A stretch of 64,000 nucleotides of DNA from contig NZ_BSPC01000034.1 in the NCBI RefSeq assembly GCF_030160835.1, positions 61,649-125,648 on the forward strand, written 5' to 3'. Every line of letters begins with the position of its first letter. The stretch's first letter is position 1. This DNA is from Labrys miyagiensis. Its GTDB lineage: Bacteria; Pseudomonadota; Alphaproteobacteria; Rhizobiales; Labraceae. The notes under the pieces were generated by a model. The model ran no database searches, had not been told where the DNA came from, and saw nothing but the letters and a program-made list of their open reading frames with translations. The position numbers and the translations under genes were made by a program. Of the stretch, positions 1 to 8,077 are shown piece after piece.

Positions 1-705
1 GGTGCGGTTGGCCTGCTTGATGGCTTCGAGCACGCCCACAGCCATGTCGTCATCCTGGCACCAGACGGCGTCGATCTTGGGGTGCTTGGTCAGGAAGTCC
101 TGCATCACCTTGAAGGCGTCGTCGCGGCTCCAATTGCCGAACTGGCTGTCGATCACCTTGATGTCGGAACCCTTCAGCCCCTCGTTGAAGGCGTTGACGC
201 GCTGTTCGTCGATGACGATGGGCAGGCCGCGGATGACCACGATATCGCCCTTGCCGCCGAGCTTGTCCTTGACATAGGCAGCCGAGACGGCGCCGAGATT
301 GGGATTGTTGCCGGCGACATAGAGGTCCTGGATCGGCTCGCGCAAGGCGCGGTCGACCACGGTGACGAAGATGCCCTTGGCCTTCACGGCCTTGAGCGGA
401 TCGGTGAGCTCGTCGGAATTATGCGGTAGCGTGACGAGCGCGTCGATGCCCTGGGTGGTCAGGTCTTCCAGGGCGTTGGCCTGCGCGGCGCCATCGGGCG
501 AAGTCTTGACGATGACCTTGAGGCCGGGATAGCGCGCCTCCAGGGCCTTGGCTTCCTCCTGGGCGTGATAGACGACACCGCCGGTCCAGCCATGGTCGGC
601 GGCCGGGATCGAGACGGCGATGGTCTTGGTGTCGGCGGCCTGGGCCGCCAGGCCCGCAGCGGCGATGAAGCCCGCTGCCAGCAGGCCGGTGAGCAGTTTG
701 CGCAT
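1..705 (-). CDS. Sugar ABC transporter periplasmic substrate-binding protein (3' end outside window)
   Basis: The minus-strand reading frame is open from the ATG at 705 to the left edge (235 codons), so the C-terminus is missing. Residues 1-24 form a signal peptide (basic start, hydrophobic core, AQA-A cleavage region). The mature part begins TKTIAVSIPAADHGWTGGVV, typical of the ribose/galactose-type periplasmic binding fold (Peripla_BP_4), and contains DALVTLPHNSDELTDPL and VWCQDDDMAVGVLEAI, which match the two-lobe pattern of simple-sugar binders. A GGGAGGAAC ribosome-binding site precedes the ATG. It is the third gene of a transporter set read leftwards after the ATPase and permease genes. 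The substrate is inferred only as a pentose, hexose or polyol. Confidence 0.85.
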   Translation of the reverse strand, partial: MRKLLTGLLAAGFIAAAGLAAQAADTKTIAVSIPAADHGWTGGVVYHAQEEAKALEARYPGLKVIVKTSPDGAAQANALEDLTTQGIDALVTLPHNSDELTDPLKAVKAKGIFVTVVDRALREPIQDLYVAGNNPNLGAVSAAYVKDKLGGKGDIVVIRGLPIVIDEQRVNAFNEGLKGSDIKVIDSQFGNWSRDDAFKVMQDFLTKHPKIDAVWCQDDDMAVGVLEAIKQANRT

Positions 706-756
706 ATGTTCCTCCCTTGCGCCGAAGCCTTGACGTCAGGGGGCCCCATCCCTGTT

Positions 757-846
757 CCCTGGGAGCGCGGACGTCCCGTCCGCTCTTCCTTTTTTCAACG
801 AGCGTGACGTTTCCAAGAGGCGGACGAGACGTCCGTGCTCCCAGGG
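757..846. repeat. Palindromic repeat, family A (core GGACGTCCCGTCC)
   Basis: An inverted repeat beginning CCCTGGGAGCGCGGACG and ending CGTCCGTGCTCCCAGGG, with a spacer containing CTCTTCC and TTTCCAAGAG. It fills the gap between the permease and binding-protein genes. First of about a dozen copies in the window. Confidence 0.85.
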
Positions 847-847
847 T

Positions 848-1849
848 TCAACGCCTCCTCGACAGCGAGCGCTGCACCAGCATGGCGAGGATGATGATCG
901 CGCCCTGCACCACGCCGATCAGCTTCTCGTCGATCAGGTTGGAGAGCAGCATGATGTTGCCGATGGTCTCCAGGATCACCGCGCCGCAGATCGAGCCCCA
1001 GATGCGCCCGACGCCACCACGCAGCGCCGTGCCGCCCACCACCACGGCCGTGATCGCTTGCAACTCGTAGGTGATGCCGGTGGTGGCGGTCGAGGAGCGC
1101 AGGCGCGGCACGTAGATCGCCACCGCGATGGCGACGCAGATGCCCTGAATGATGTAGGTGAGAAGCCTGACGCGGTTGACCGAGATGCCCGAATAGCGCG
1201 CCACATCCTCGTTGGAGCCGACGGCCATCACATGCCGGCCAAACGTGGTGCGGTAGAGCAGGAAGGCGCCGATCAGCGCCACCGCGGCCACCACGATGAC
1301 GGGTATGGGTATGCCCAGGAGCTTGCCGGCATAGACGGGCGCGTAGGTGCTGGAAAGCGCGCTCGAGCGCATCGAGATGGTGCCGCCGCCCGCCAGCCAG
1401 GTCTGCAGCGAGCGGAAGATCGTCATGGTGCCGAGCGTGACGATGAAGGGCTCGATGCCGCCCATGGTGACGCCGATGCCGTTGGCGGCGCCGCAGACGA
1501 TGCCGAGCATCAGCGCGACGGCGATGCCGGCGGTGAGCAGGGCGTAGGTGTCCTGGAAATAGCCGCCGTTGAAGAACAGGATCATCACGCCTGAGATCAG
1601 CGCCAGCATCGAGCCGACCGAGAGATCGAGCCCGCCCGCGGTGATCACGAAGGTGGCGCCCACGGCGATGACGGCCACGAAGGAGCAGCGCGCCAGCACA
1701 TTGGCGAGGTTGTCGAAGGTCAGGAATACCGGGTTGACGAGATAGCCGAGCACCATCAGCACGGCCAGCGCGGCAAAGGGCGCCGCGGCGCGCATGTCGA
1801 GCTCGCGCCACCAGTTCGCCGAACGGGTCGGGGCTGCGGAGTCACTCAT
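848..1849 (-). CDS. Sugar ABC transporter permease (RbsC/BPD_transp_2 family)
   Basis: A 333-residue membrane protein with about eight to ten hydrophobic segments that forms the inner-membrane channel of the sugar importer. The core LDLSVGSMLALISGV and the C-terminal GGTALRGGVGRIWGSICGA match the RbsC/XylH/AraH permease family. The start MSDSAAPTRS at 1849 is chosen because it gives the usual length; an in-frame start 21 codons upstream would run into the palindromic repeat at 1906-1993. It lies between the ATPase and binding-protein genes on the same strand and is probably co-transcribed with them. Confidence 0.9.
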   Translation of the reverse strand: MSDSAAPTRSANWWRELDMRAAAPFAALAVLMVLGYLVNPVFLTFDNLANVLARCSFVAVIAVGATFVITAGGLDLSVGSMLALISGVMILFFNGGYFQDTYALLTAGIAVALMLGIVCGAANGIGVTMGGIEPFIVTLGTMTIFRSLQTWLAGGGTISMRSSALSSTYAPVYAGKLLGIPIPVIVVAAVALIGAFLLYRTTFGRHVMAVGSNEDVARYSGISVNRVRLLTYIIQGICVAIAVAIYVPRLRSSTATTGITYELQAITAVVVGGTALRGGVGRIWGSICGAVILETIGNIMLLSNLIDEKLIGVVQGAIIILAMLVQRSLSRRR

Positions 1850-1905
1850 GGCATCCACTCGTGGTTCGGTGCGGGTGTGAGAGAGGAGAGTCGGCGGGAC
1901 CATCT

Positions 1906-1993
1906 CCGTCATTGCGAGCGCAGCGAAGCAACCCAGGGGTGGTAGGCGCTACCCTCTGGCCCCTGGATTGCTTCGCTGCGCTCGCAATGACGG
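1906..1993. repeat. Palindromic intergenic repeat (GTCATTGCGAGCGCAGCGAAGC type)
   Basis: An inverted repeat whose arms read CCGTCATTGCGAGCGCAGC and GCTGCGCTCGCAATGACGG, about 34 bases per arm with one or two mismatches. This sequence type is a familiar dispersed element in Hyphomicrobiales genomes. It sits between the ATPase and permease genes. Confidence 0.85.
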
Positions 1994-2020
1994 TGTGCCA
2001 GCGTGGGAGAACAAGCCCTC

Positions 2021-3526
2021 TCATTGCGCGATCCTCGCCTCCTTCTCGGCGACCCCAGTGGCGTGAACCACGATCTCGGATTCCGTCATCGCATCGCCGC
2101 TGACCTCGCCGGCGATGCGGCCGTTGCGCATAACCAGGATGCGATGGCACACGCCGATCAGTTCCTGCATCTCCGAGGAGATCACGATCACCGCCTTGCC
2201 ATTGGCGGCGAGGGTGGCGATGAAGCGGTAGATCTGCTCCCTGGTGCCGATGTCGATGCCGCGCGTCGGCTCGTCGATGATGACGATGCTGGGCTCCAGC
2301 AGCATCATTTTCGCCAGCAGGAGCTTTTGCTGGTTGCCGCCCGAGAGCTGGCCGGCCAGCAGCGTCTTGGCGCGGGCACGGATGTCGAATTCGGTGAAGG
2401 CCCGGTTCAGCGCCGTCCACTCCCTGACCTTGTCGATCAGCGGGCCGCGGGTGAAGCGCTCCAGCGCCGCCAGAGTGAGGTTGGTGCGCAGGTCCTTGGC
2501 AAGCAGCAGGCCCTTGCCCTTGCGATCCTCGCTCAGATAGACGATCCCGGCGTCCATGGCCTGGCGGGCATTGCGGAAATTGAGGAGCGTACCACGCACA
2601 CGCACCGCACCCGAGCCCGGGCGCAGGCCGAGCAGGCCCTCGAACAGCTCCGTACGCCCGGCACCGATCAGCCCGGCAAACCCGAGGATCTCGCCTTCAT
2701 GCAGCCGGAAGCTCGCGCCGGCGGCATAGCCGGGCACATCGAAATTCTCGGCCTCGAAGACGAGGCGGTCCTGCTTCGGCGCCGTCTTGGGCGGGTAGAG
2801 ATGCGCCATGTCGCGGCCCACCATCAGCTGGGCCATGTCGAGCGGTTCCAGCGACGAAGCCTCGCGCGTGGCGATCCACTTGCCGTCGCGCAGCACGGTG
2901 ACGCGATCGGCGATCGCCTTCACCTCGTTGAGACGGTGGGAGATGTAAAGCACGCCGATGCCCTTGGCGCGGATCACAGCGATCACCTTGAGCAGGGCCT
3001 GCGTCTCCACCGGCGTGAGGGAGGCGGTGGGCTCGTCGAAGACCACGACGCGGTGTGGCACCAGCAGGGCCCTGGCGATCTGCACGAGCTGGCGCCTTGC
3101 AATGGAAAGGCGCTCGACCACGCGGGTCGGATCGATATCGGCGCCGAGATCGTGCACCGCCCTGGCCGCGGCTTCGTTCATGGCGCGGTCGTCGACCACG
3201 AGGCCGCGGCGGATCTCGCGGCCGAGGAAGATGTTCTGGGCGACGGTGAGATGCGGCGCGAGCAGGATCTCCTGATGCACCAGCACGATGCCGCGGTGTT
3301 CGGCATCGACGGGGCCGGTGAAATGCACCTCCTGGCCGTCGATGGCAAGGCGCCCCTTGCTCGGCTGCAGATGGCCGGCCAGGATCTTCATGAGCGTGGT
3401 CTTGCCCGCACCGTTCTCGCCGATGATGGCATGGACTTCGCCAGCCTTGAGGTCGAGCGAGATATTGCTCAGCACCTCGATGGAGCCGAAGCTCTTGGAC
3501 AAAGCGCTGGCGGACAGGATCGGCAC
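2021..3526 (-). CDS. Sugar ABC transporter ATP-binding protein (RbsA/MglA type, two ATPase domains)
   Basis: A 501-residue protein with two ABC domains, the normal architecture for simple-sugar importers. The first domain has Walker A GENGAGKTT at about residues 36-44 and Walker B VVVFDEPTASL. The second has the degenerate P-loop GLIGAGRTELFEGL usual in this family, signature LSGGNQQKLLLAKM and Walker B IVIIDEPTRGIDIG. The start is assigned to GTG at 3526 (VPILSASALSKSFG), preceded by AGAGGAC; the open frame extends 57 codons further with non-family sequence. It energises uptake by the permease and binding protein downstream. Confidence 0.9.
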   Translation of the reverse strand: MPILSASALSKSFGSIEVLSNISLDLKAGEVHAIIGENGAGKTTLMKILAGHLQPSKGRLAIDGQEVHFTGPVDAEHRGIVLVHQEILLAPHLTVAQNIFLGREIRRGLVVDDRAMNEAAARAVHDLGADIDPTRVVERLSIARRQLVQIARALLVPHRVVVFDEPTASLTPVETQALLKVIAVIRAKGIGVLYISHRLNEVKAIADRVTVLRDGKWIATREASSLEPLDMAQLMVGRDMAHLYPPKTAPKQDRLVFEAENFDVPGYAAGASFRLHEGEILGFAGLIGAGRTELFEGLLGLRPGSGAVRVRGTLLNFRNARQAMDAGIVYLSEDRKGKGLLLAKDLRTNLTLAALERFTRGPLIDKVREWTALNRAFTEFDIRARAKTLLAGQLSGGNQQKLLLAKMMLLEPSIVIIDEPTRGIDIGTREQIYRFIATLAANGKAVIVISSEMQELIGVCHRILVMRNGRIAGEVSGDAMTESEIVVHATGVAEKEARIAQ

Positions 3527-3915
3527 GGTCCCGTCCTCTCGCGCGGCCCTGTTCTCCTCATGCTGAGACAAGATGCGTTCCCGGCTGCGTTTCCCGTCCG
3601 AGGTCTTCCCGCCTTCTCTCGCGCGGAATGAGTTACGTACCTCGAAACGCCGCCAGATTAGTCGGACCTGTGGCGCTGTCAATCCGGGCGAGCGCAACCT
3701 GTCGAAACTGTAACCCTATCTCTCGGATGGGGAGGCGGCGCCAATTGCCTCCATTCTCGACGAGCCGGTTGAGGACATTCCGGCGCTTGCCTGCCCCGGG
3801 GATTCAGCAGCGTTCCGGAACCAAGGCTTGCTGCAGGCTGGATCATCACCGGGCCAAATCCTGCGAGGACAAGCCCGGTGATGAAGACCGATACGCCAAG
3901 CCTCACCTGGCTGTC
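3527..3915. other. Intergenic region without a supported gene
   Basis: This 389-base gap should hold the promoter of the sugar transporter operon. A 75-codon GTG-initiated minus-strand frame (3906-3679) starts nine bases after the RNA ligase stop and has a hydrophobic N-terminus (VSVFITGLVLAGFGPVMIQP). It has no good ribosome-binding site and an unconvincing C-terminus, so I do not call it a gene. Confidence 0.4.
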
Positions 3916-4950
3916 TTATCGATCCGCGTTCTTGATCAGATATTTGTTGGCGATGGCCTTGAACGAAATCTCGCCGTCAAGCCGCTTGAACACCACACCT
4001 TCCCGGTCACGCTGCGGATTGAGGGACGATCCCTCGGCATAAGCGAGGATCGTTTTCATATCCCCGCCGAACCTGTCGAGCGTGGTGACTTCCAGGAAGG
4101 GCACCTCCTCGATCGAAGCACCCCGTTCCCTGAGACCGGCGATCGCCTGGGAACGCGCCTCCCGACCGAGATAGGCCTGCCGATCGATATCGAAGATATC
4201 GTAGAGGTAGATGTGCTGCCCCTTGAGCTTCTCATTGTTGCCCTGGATGCCTTCGCCGACCAATTCGCCCTGGAGCGCCAGGTTGCGGCCATAGGCTTCC
4301 AATGCTTCGAGAACGCGATCCCGCCGCGCCACCCGCCAGAGCGTGTTGCTCGCAGTCTCGCGCAGCCACCAATTGCGTCCGCACACGCCAAGCGACTGGT
4401 CCTGTCGGAACAGCGTGATGCTAGAGCCGTCGAGCTTGACCGTTACCTCGAAGGCCTGGTCGCGCTGCTCGTGCAGGAGATGCGCCAGGTTCTGGATGCG
4501 CTCCTGGTCGGTCTTGCGGATGAAGGAAGGCATTGCGCCTTCTACCTCGCCCGCAAGCGAGGCCGGAATGGGCGCTTCCCATTTGAGAATCCCCAGCCTG
4601 TCGCTGAGATCAACCTGACGATCGCGAGGGTGCTCGAATTCCCGCAACTCCGGGAAGATCTCCCTGGAGAGCGCGAGGCCCTGCGAGATCTGGCCACGCA
4701 GTTTCACCGTCCTGAGCCGAACGCCTTCGCGTCCTTCCCAGTTGGTCTTGTTCTTCATCAGGAAGTCGTAGCGGGGATCTTCGGCGGGCAGGAAGCTGTC
4801 GATCTCGAAATAGATGCAAGCTTCGCCCGGCTGGAACTCGCCCTTCTTAATGACGATCTCCCAGCCCTCGGTGGTTGCGCATTCGATGGCGTCGGCATCG
4901 GGAATTGGCCGGATCGTGTCGATCCTGCGGATCGTAACTAGATTTCTCAT
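3916..4950 (-). CDS. RNA ligase, DraRnl (DRB0094) type
   Basis: A 344-residue protein matching the Deinococcus radiodurans DraRnl family in length and layout: an N-terminal OB-like module (about 1-110) followed by a nucleotidyltransferase domain. Visible ligase motifs are motif I KLDGSS with the predicted AMP-accepting Lys172, QGELVGEGIQGN near 227, HIYLYDIFDI near 246, motif IV REGVVFK near 316 and motif V FKAIANKYL near 330. Family knowledge: these enzymes seal 3'-OH/5'-phosphate nicks in RNA or hybrid duplexes using ATP. The gene is monocistronic, with no RtcB, kinase/phosphatase or toxin gene beside it, so the biological substrate is unknown. Start is the ATG at 4950. Confidence 0.85.
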   Translation of the reverse strand: MRNLVTIRRIDTIRPIPDADAIECATTEGWEIVIKKGEFQPGEACIYFEIDSFLPAEDPRYDFLMKNKTNWEGREGVRLRTVKLRGQISQGLALSREIFPELREFEHPRDRQVDLSDRLGILKWEAPIPASLAGEVEGAMPSFIRKTDQERIQNLAHLLHEQRDQAFEVTVKLDGSSITLFRQDQSLGVCGRNWWLRETASNTLWRVARRDRVLEALEAYGRNLALQGELVGEGIQGNNEKLKGQHIYLYDIFDIDRQAYLGREARSQAIAGLRERGASIEEVPFLEVTTLDRFGGDMKTILAYAEGSSLNPQRDREGVVFKRLDGEISFKAIANKYLIKNADR

Positions 4951-5103
4951 GACACATGCTCGAGCTGTCTGGTGTGAAAGTGTTTGCGGCCAGACAAACG
5001 TTCGAGCAGCAAGATGCAGGATGCCGTAAGGGCATCATCTGCGGCGGCTTCCTTAATCCGACGCGGCCGTTCATGCAACGGTCAGTCCCGGCGTCGGTGC
5101 GAG

Positions 5104-5772
5104 TCAGGGTACCTTCACGCGGTAGCCATCGAGGAAGAGCCGCACGGCGGCCTCGGTGCGCCGGCGCATCTCGGCCGGCGTCTCGGGAATGCCGACCAGC
5201 GCGCGTCCGCGGGCGCCCTGCACCACCAGGGTGACGAAGAGCTCGGTCGCCATCACCGGATCGTCGAAATGGACCTCGCCGCGGGTCTGGTAGGTGGTCA
5301 GTACACGCGTGACGCTGCCCAGCACATTGAGTCGCATCTTGTCGACGAACAGACTGCTCAAGGCCGGAAAGCGGTGGAGTTCGGTGATGACGAGGCGATA
5401 GAGCGCCAGAGCTTCGGGCTGCGTGGCGGCGACCTCCAGCATTTCGGCGAAGGCTTGCAGGCCCTGGTCGACTGGCGCCGGGCCGACCTCGTAACTGCCG
5501 ATGAAGGAGAGCCGCTCCTGGATCAGGCGCCTCAGCGTGTCGGCGAAAAGGTCGCCCTTGTCGCGGTAGCGGGCATAGACGAAGCGCTTGGCGACTCCGG
5601 CCTCTTCGGCGATCGCCTCCAGCGAAACGCCGTCAAGGCCGCGGGTGATGAAGAGCCGGGCGGCGGTATCGAGCAGCGCCCGGTGCCGCCGCTCCGCTTC
5701 CGCACGCGTCGGCCGCCCGCCGGGCCCGCGGCGGAAGGCGTTCTGCGTGGCGATGAGAGTCGAGTCGGACAT
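5104..5772 (-). CDS. TetR/AcrR-family transcriptional regulator
   Basis: A 222-residue regulator. Residues about 20-70 form the TetR helix-turn-helix (GRPTRAEAERRHRALLDT, then VSLEAIAEEAGVAKRFVYARY). The C-terminal two-thirds is the ligand/dimerisation domain, resembling the AefR-like TetR_C class. It is divergent from the HlyD/ABC-2 export operon. A palindrome covering the -10 of that operon (6113-6139) is its likely operator, so the inferred role is ligand-relieved repression of the exporter, as for CecR (YbiH) and ybhGFSR in E. coli. The ligand is unknown. Confidence 0.85.
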   Translation of the reverse strand: MSDSTLIATQNAFRRGPGGRPTRAEAERRHRALLDTAARLFITRGLDGVSLEAIAEEAGVAKRFVYARYRDKGDLFADTLRRLIQERLSFIGSYEVGPAPVDQGLQAFAEMLEVAATQPEALALYRLVITELHRFPALSSLFVDKMRLNVLGSVTRVLTTYQTRGEVHFDDPVMATELFVTLVVQGARGRALVGIPETPAEMRRRTEAAVRLFLDGYRVKVP

Positions 5773-5842
5773 GTCTAATTTATTTTATGGGGCCTAGGGG
5801 CGCAGAGACAAAACGCAAGTCGCTGACTGGAGGGCGCGAGGT

Positions 5843-6045
5843 GAGCCTCCCCCACGAAGCTGGGGGAGGTGGCCCGACGAAGTCGGGTCGGAGGGGGTGT
5901 GGTCCGACGATCTCGACCTCACATGGAAAGGCTCGAGTCCTATTCCAAACCAGAGCCTCGTTCTGTTGATCAGGAGCCCGTAGGGCCACACCCCCTCCGT
6001 CATTGCTTCGCAATGCCACCTCCCCCAGCTTCGTGGGGGAGGCTC
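5843..6045. repeat. Long palindromic element with perfect 31-base arms
   Basis: The left arm at 5843-5873 starts GAGCCTCCCCCACGAAGC and is matched exactly by its reverse complement at 6015-6045. Inside, CGGAGGGGGTGTGG near 5889 pairs with CCACACCCCCTCCG near 5985. The element occupies most of the gap between the divergent TetR and efflux genes, so the intervening DNA could extrude or transcribe into a long hairpin. Confidence 0.9.
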
Positions 6046-6087
6046 TCGTGTAGCGCCCTTCCCCACACACTCTTCCCCTCTTCCGCC

Positions 6088-6139
6088 TTGATCTTGCCCT
6101 TAATCAGCGCATAATGCAACGAGAACGTTGCGTTGCATT
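6088..6139 (+). promoter_or_regulatory. Efflux operon promoter with overlapping TetR-type operator
   Basis: A candidate -35 TTGATC (6088-6093) is followed after 16 bases by CATAAT (6110-6115). The inverted repeat AATGCAACG (6113-6121) / CGTTGCATT (6131-6139), with a nested GCAACG-AGAA-CGTTGC, covers the -10 and the start-site region. This is a classical layout for a repressor operator. Because an ATG at 6114 lies within the operator, the start codon is placed downstream at 6150. Confidence 0.6.
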
Positions 6140-6149
6140 TGGTGCCCCT

Positions 6150-7151
6150 GTGAATCGCTCCCTGGTCTTTGTCATCATTGCCCTGCTGGTGGCGGGTGCG
6201 GCCCTGTTCCGGAAGTTCGAGGCTGGCGAGGGCAGCCCCGGCTGGCAGGGCTATGCCGAAGCCGATTACGTCAAGGTCGGGCCGACGCAGCAGGGCACGC
6301 TGGTCTCGCTGTCGGTCGGGCGGGGCGACGAGGTGAAGGAAGGCCAGCCGCTGTTCTCGCAGGACGACACGCAGGACGAGGCCGCCGTCGACCAGGCGCG
6401 CCAGCAGCTTGCCCAGGTGAAGGCGCAGGTCGCCAATCTCCAGGCCGGCGGCAAGGATACCGAGATCCGCCAGGCCGAGGCCAATCTTGCCGATGCCATC
6501 GCCACGCGTGACCGTTCGCAATCGGATCTCCAGCGCGCCGAGACGCTGCTGAAGAGCGGCAACACCACTTTCCAGAACATCGACCTATTGCGTGCGGCCG
6601 CAACTTCCGCAGTGGCGCGTGTCGCGGTCGCCGAGGCGGCGCTTGCCCAGATCAAGGCGCCAATGGGACGCCCGGGCGAGATCGAGGCTGAGCAGGCGGC
6701 CGTAAGCGCTGCCGAAGCCGCGCTCGCACAGGCCCAATGGCGGTTGGACCAGCGCCATGTCGCCGCCCCGGTCGGCGGGCGCGTCGCCGACACGCTGGCG
6801 CTGCCGGGCGAAACGATGGCCGCCGGCGCGCCGGTCGTCTCGCTGCTGCCGCCTGCCAACATCTTCGTGCGCTTCTTCGTGCCGGAACCCGATCTCGCCA
6901 GGCTGCATCGCGGCGACCAGGTGAGAATCCGCTGCGACAATTGTGCGGCCGGCCTCACCGGCACCATCTCCTTCGTGGCGCCGCAGCCGCAATATACGCC
7001 GCCGATCATCTACAGCGACACGACGCGGGCCAAGCTCGTCTACCTCATCGAGGCCAGGCCGCCGCCTGAGCAGGCGATACTGCTGAAGCCCGGCCAGCCC
7101 GTCGACGTGCATCCCTCGAACGAGGCGCCGGCCAAGGCGGCTGCGCCATGA
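6150..7151 (+). CDS. HlyD-family periplasmic adaptor (membrane fusion) protein
   Basis: About 333 residues. An N-terminal membrane anchor (SLVFVIIALLVAGAALF) is followed by a lipoyl/barrel-sandwich region interrupted by an alpha-helical coiled coil rich in Ala, Gln and Glu (about 75-190) and a C-terminal beta-barrel. This matches YbhG/HlyD adaptors that link an inner-membrane exporter to an outer-membrane channel. GTG at 6150 is taken as the start because the upstream ATG at 6114 is inside the operator palindrome. The stop overlaps the ATPase start by four bases (ATGA). Export substrate unknown. Confidence 0.85.
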   Translation: MNRSLVFVIIALLVAGAALFRKFEAGEGSPGWQGYAEADYVKVGPTQQGTLVSLSVGRGDEVKEGQPLFSQDDTQDEAAVDQARQQLAQVKAQVANLQAGGKDTEIRQAEANLADAIATRDRSQSDLQRAETLLKSGNTTFQNIDLLRAAATSAVARVAVAEAALAQIKAPMGRPGEIEAEQAAVSAAEAALAQAQWRLDQRHVAAPVGGRVADTLALPGETMAAGAPVVSLLPPANIFVRFFVPEPDLARLHRGDQVRIRCDNCAAGLTGTISFVAPQPQYTPPIIYSDTTRAKLVYLIEARPPPEQAILLKPGQPVDVHPSNEAPAKAAAP

Positions 7152-8077
7152 GCATGAACGGCAACACCCCGCTCGCCATCGATGTCCGCCACCTGCGCAA
7201 GAGCTTCGGCGAGCGCAAGGTGGTGGAAGACCTCACCTTGCAGGTGCCGGAAGGCGAGATCTGCGGCTTTCTCGGCGCGAACGGCTCGGGCAAGACCACC
7301 ACCATCCGCATGCTCTGCGGCCTGCTCACGCCCGATGGCGGCGAGGGGACGTGCCTGGGCTTCGACGTGCTCAAGGAGCCGCTGAAGATCCGCCGCCAGG
7401 TCGGCTACATGACGCAGCGCTTCAGCTTCTACGAAGACCTCACGGTGCGGGAGAATCTCGACTTCGTCGCCAGGCTCTACGAGATCCCCAGGCGCGAAGC
7501 GGCCATCGACGACGTGATGCAGCGCATGGGCATCGCCGACCGCGCCACCCAGCTTGCCGGCCAGCTCTCGGGGGGCTGGAAGCAGCGCCTGGCGCTGTCG
7601 GCCTGCATCCTGCACCAGCCCCGGCTCCTGCTCCTCGACGAGCCGACAGCCGGCGTCGACGCCAAGGCGCGCCGCGAGTTCTGGGACATGATCCATGACC
7701 TCGCCGGCAAGGGCCTCACCGTGCTGGTCTCCACCCATTACATGGACGAGGCCGAGCGCTGCCAGCGCATCCTCTATCTTTCCAATGGCCGCATCGTGGT
7801 GCAGGGCACGGCGCCGGAGGTGGTTGAGAATGCCCATCTCGTCACCTTCGAAGGCACGGGCGAGAATATCGACGATGCCTCGCGCATCCTGCGCCAGACA
7901 CCCGGCGTCGAAGCCGCCGCCGTGTTCGGCCGGTCGCTCCACGTCGCCGGATCCGACCGCGAGGCGCTGAAGAAGGCCATCGCCTCGCTGCCGGACGCTT
8001 TCACCTTGACCTGGGAGGAAGTCGAGCCGCGGCTGGAAGATGTCTTCATCCACCTCCTCAGCCAGTCGGGAGGGTGA
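7148..8077 (+). CDS. ABC-2 type export ATPase (single nucleotide-binding domain)
   Basis: A 309-residue ATPase with Walker A GANGSGKTT near residue 40, Q-loop YMTQRFSFYEDLTVREN, signature LSGGWKQRLALS, Walker B LLLLDEPTAGVD and the switch histidine in STHYMDEAERC. It resembles one half of the double ATPase YbhF. The C-terminal 80 residues form the extension typical of drug-exporter ATPases. It overlaps both neighbours by four bases, indicating translational coupling within a three-gene operon. Confidence 0.9.
   Translation: MSMNGNTPLAIDVRHLRKSFGERKVVEDLTLQVPEGEICGFLGANGSGKTTTIRMLCGLLTPDGGEGTCLGFDVLKEPLKIRRQVGYMTQRFSFYEDLTVRENLDFVARLYEIPRREAAIDDVMQRMGIADRATQLAGQLSGGWKQRLALSACILHQPRLLLLDEPTAGVDAKARREFWDMIHDLAGKGLTVLVSTHYMDEAERCQRILYLSNGRIVVQGTAPEVVENAHLVTFEGTGENIDDASRILRQTPGVEAAAVFGRSLHVAGSDREALKKAIASLPDAFTLTWEEVEPRLEDVFIHLLSQSGG

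Noticed and set aside
2003-3631. 542-codon plus-strand frame opposite the sugar ATPase
   Set aside because: Shadow of a complete double-ATPase gene.
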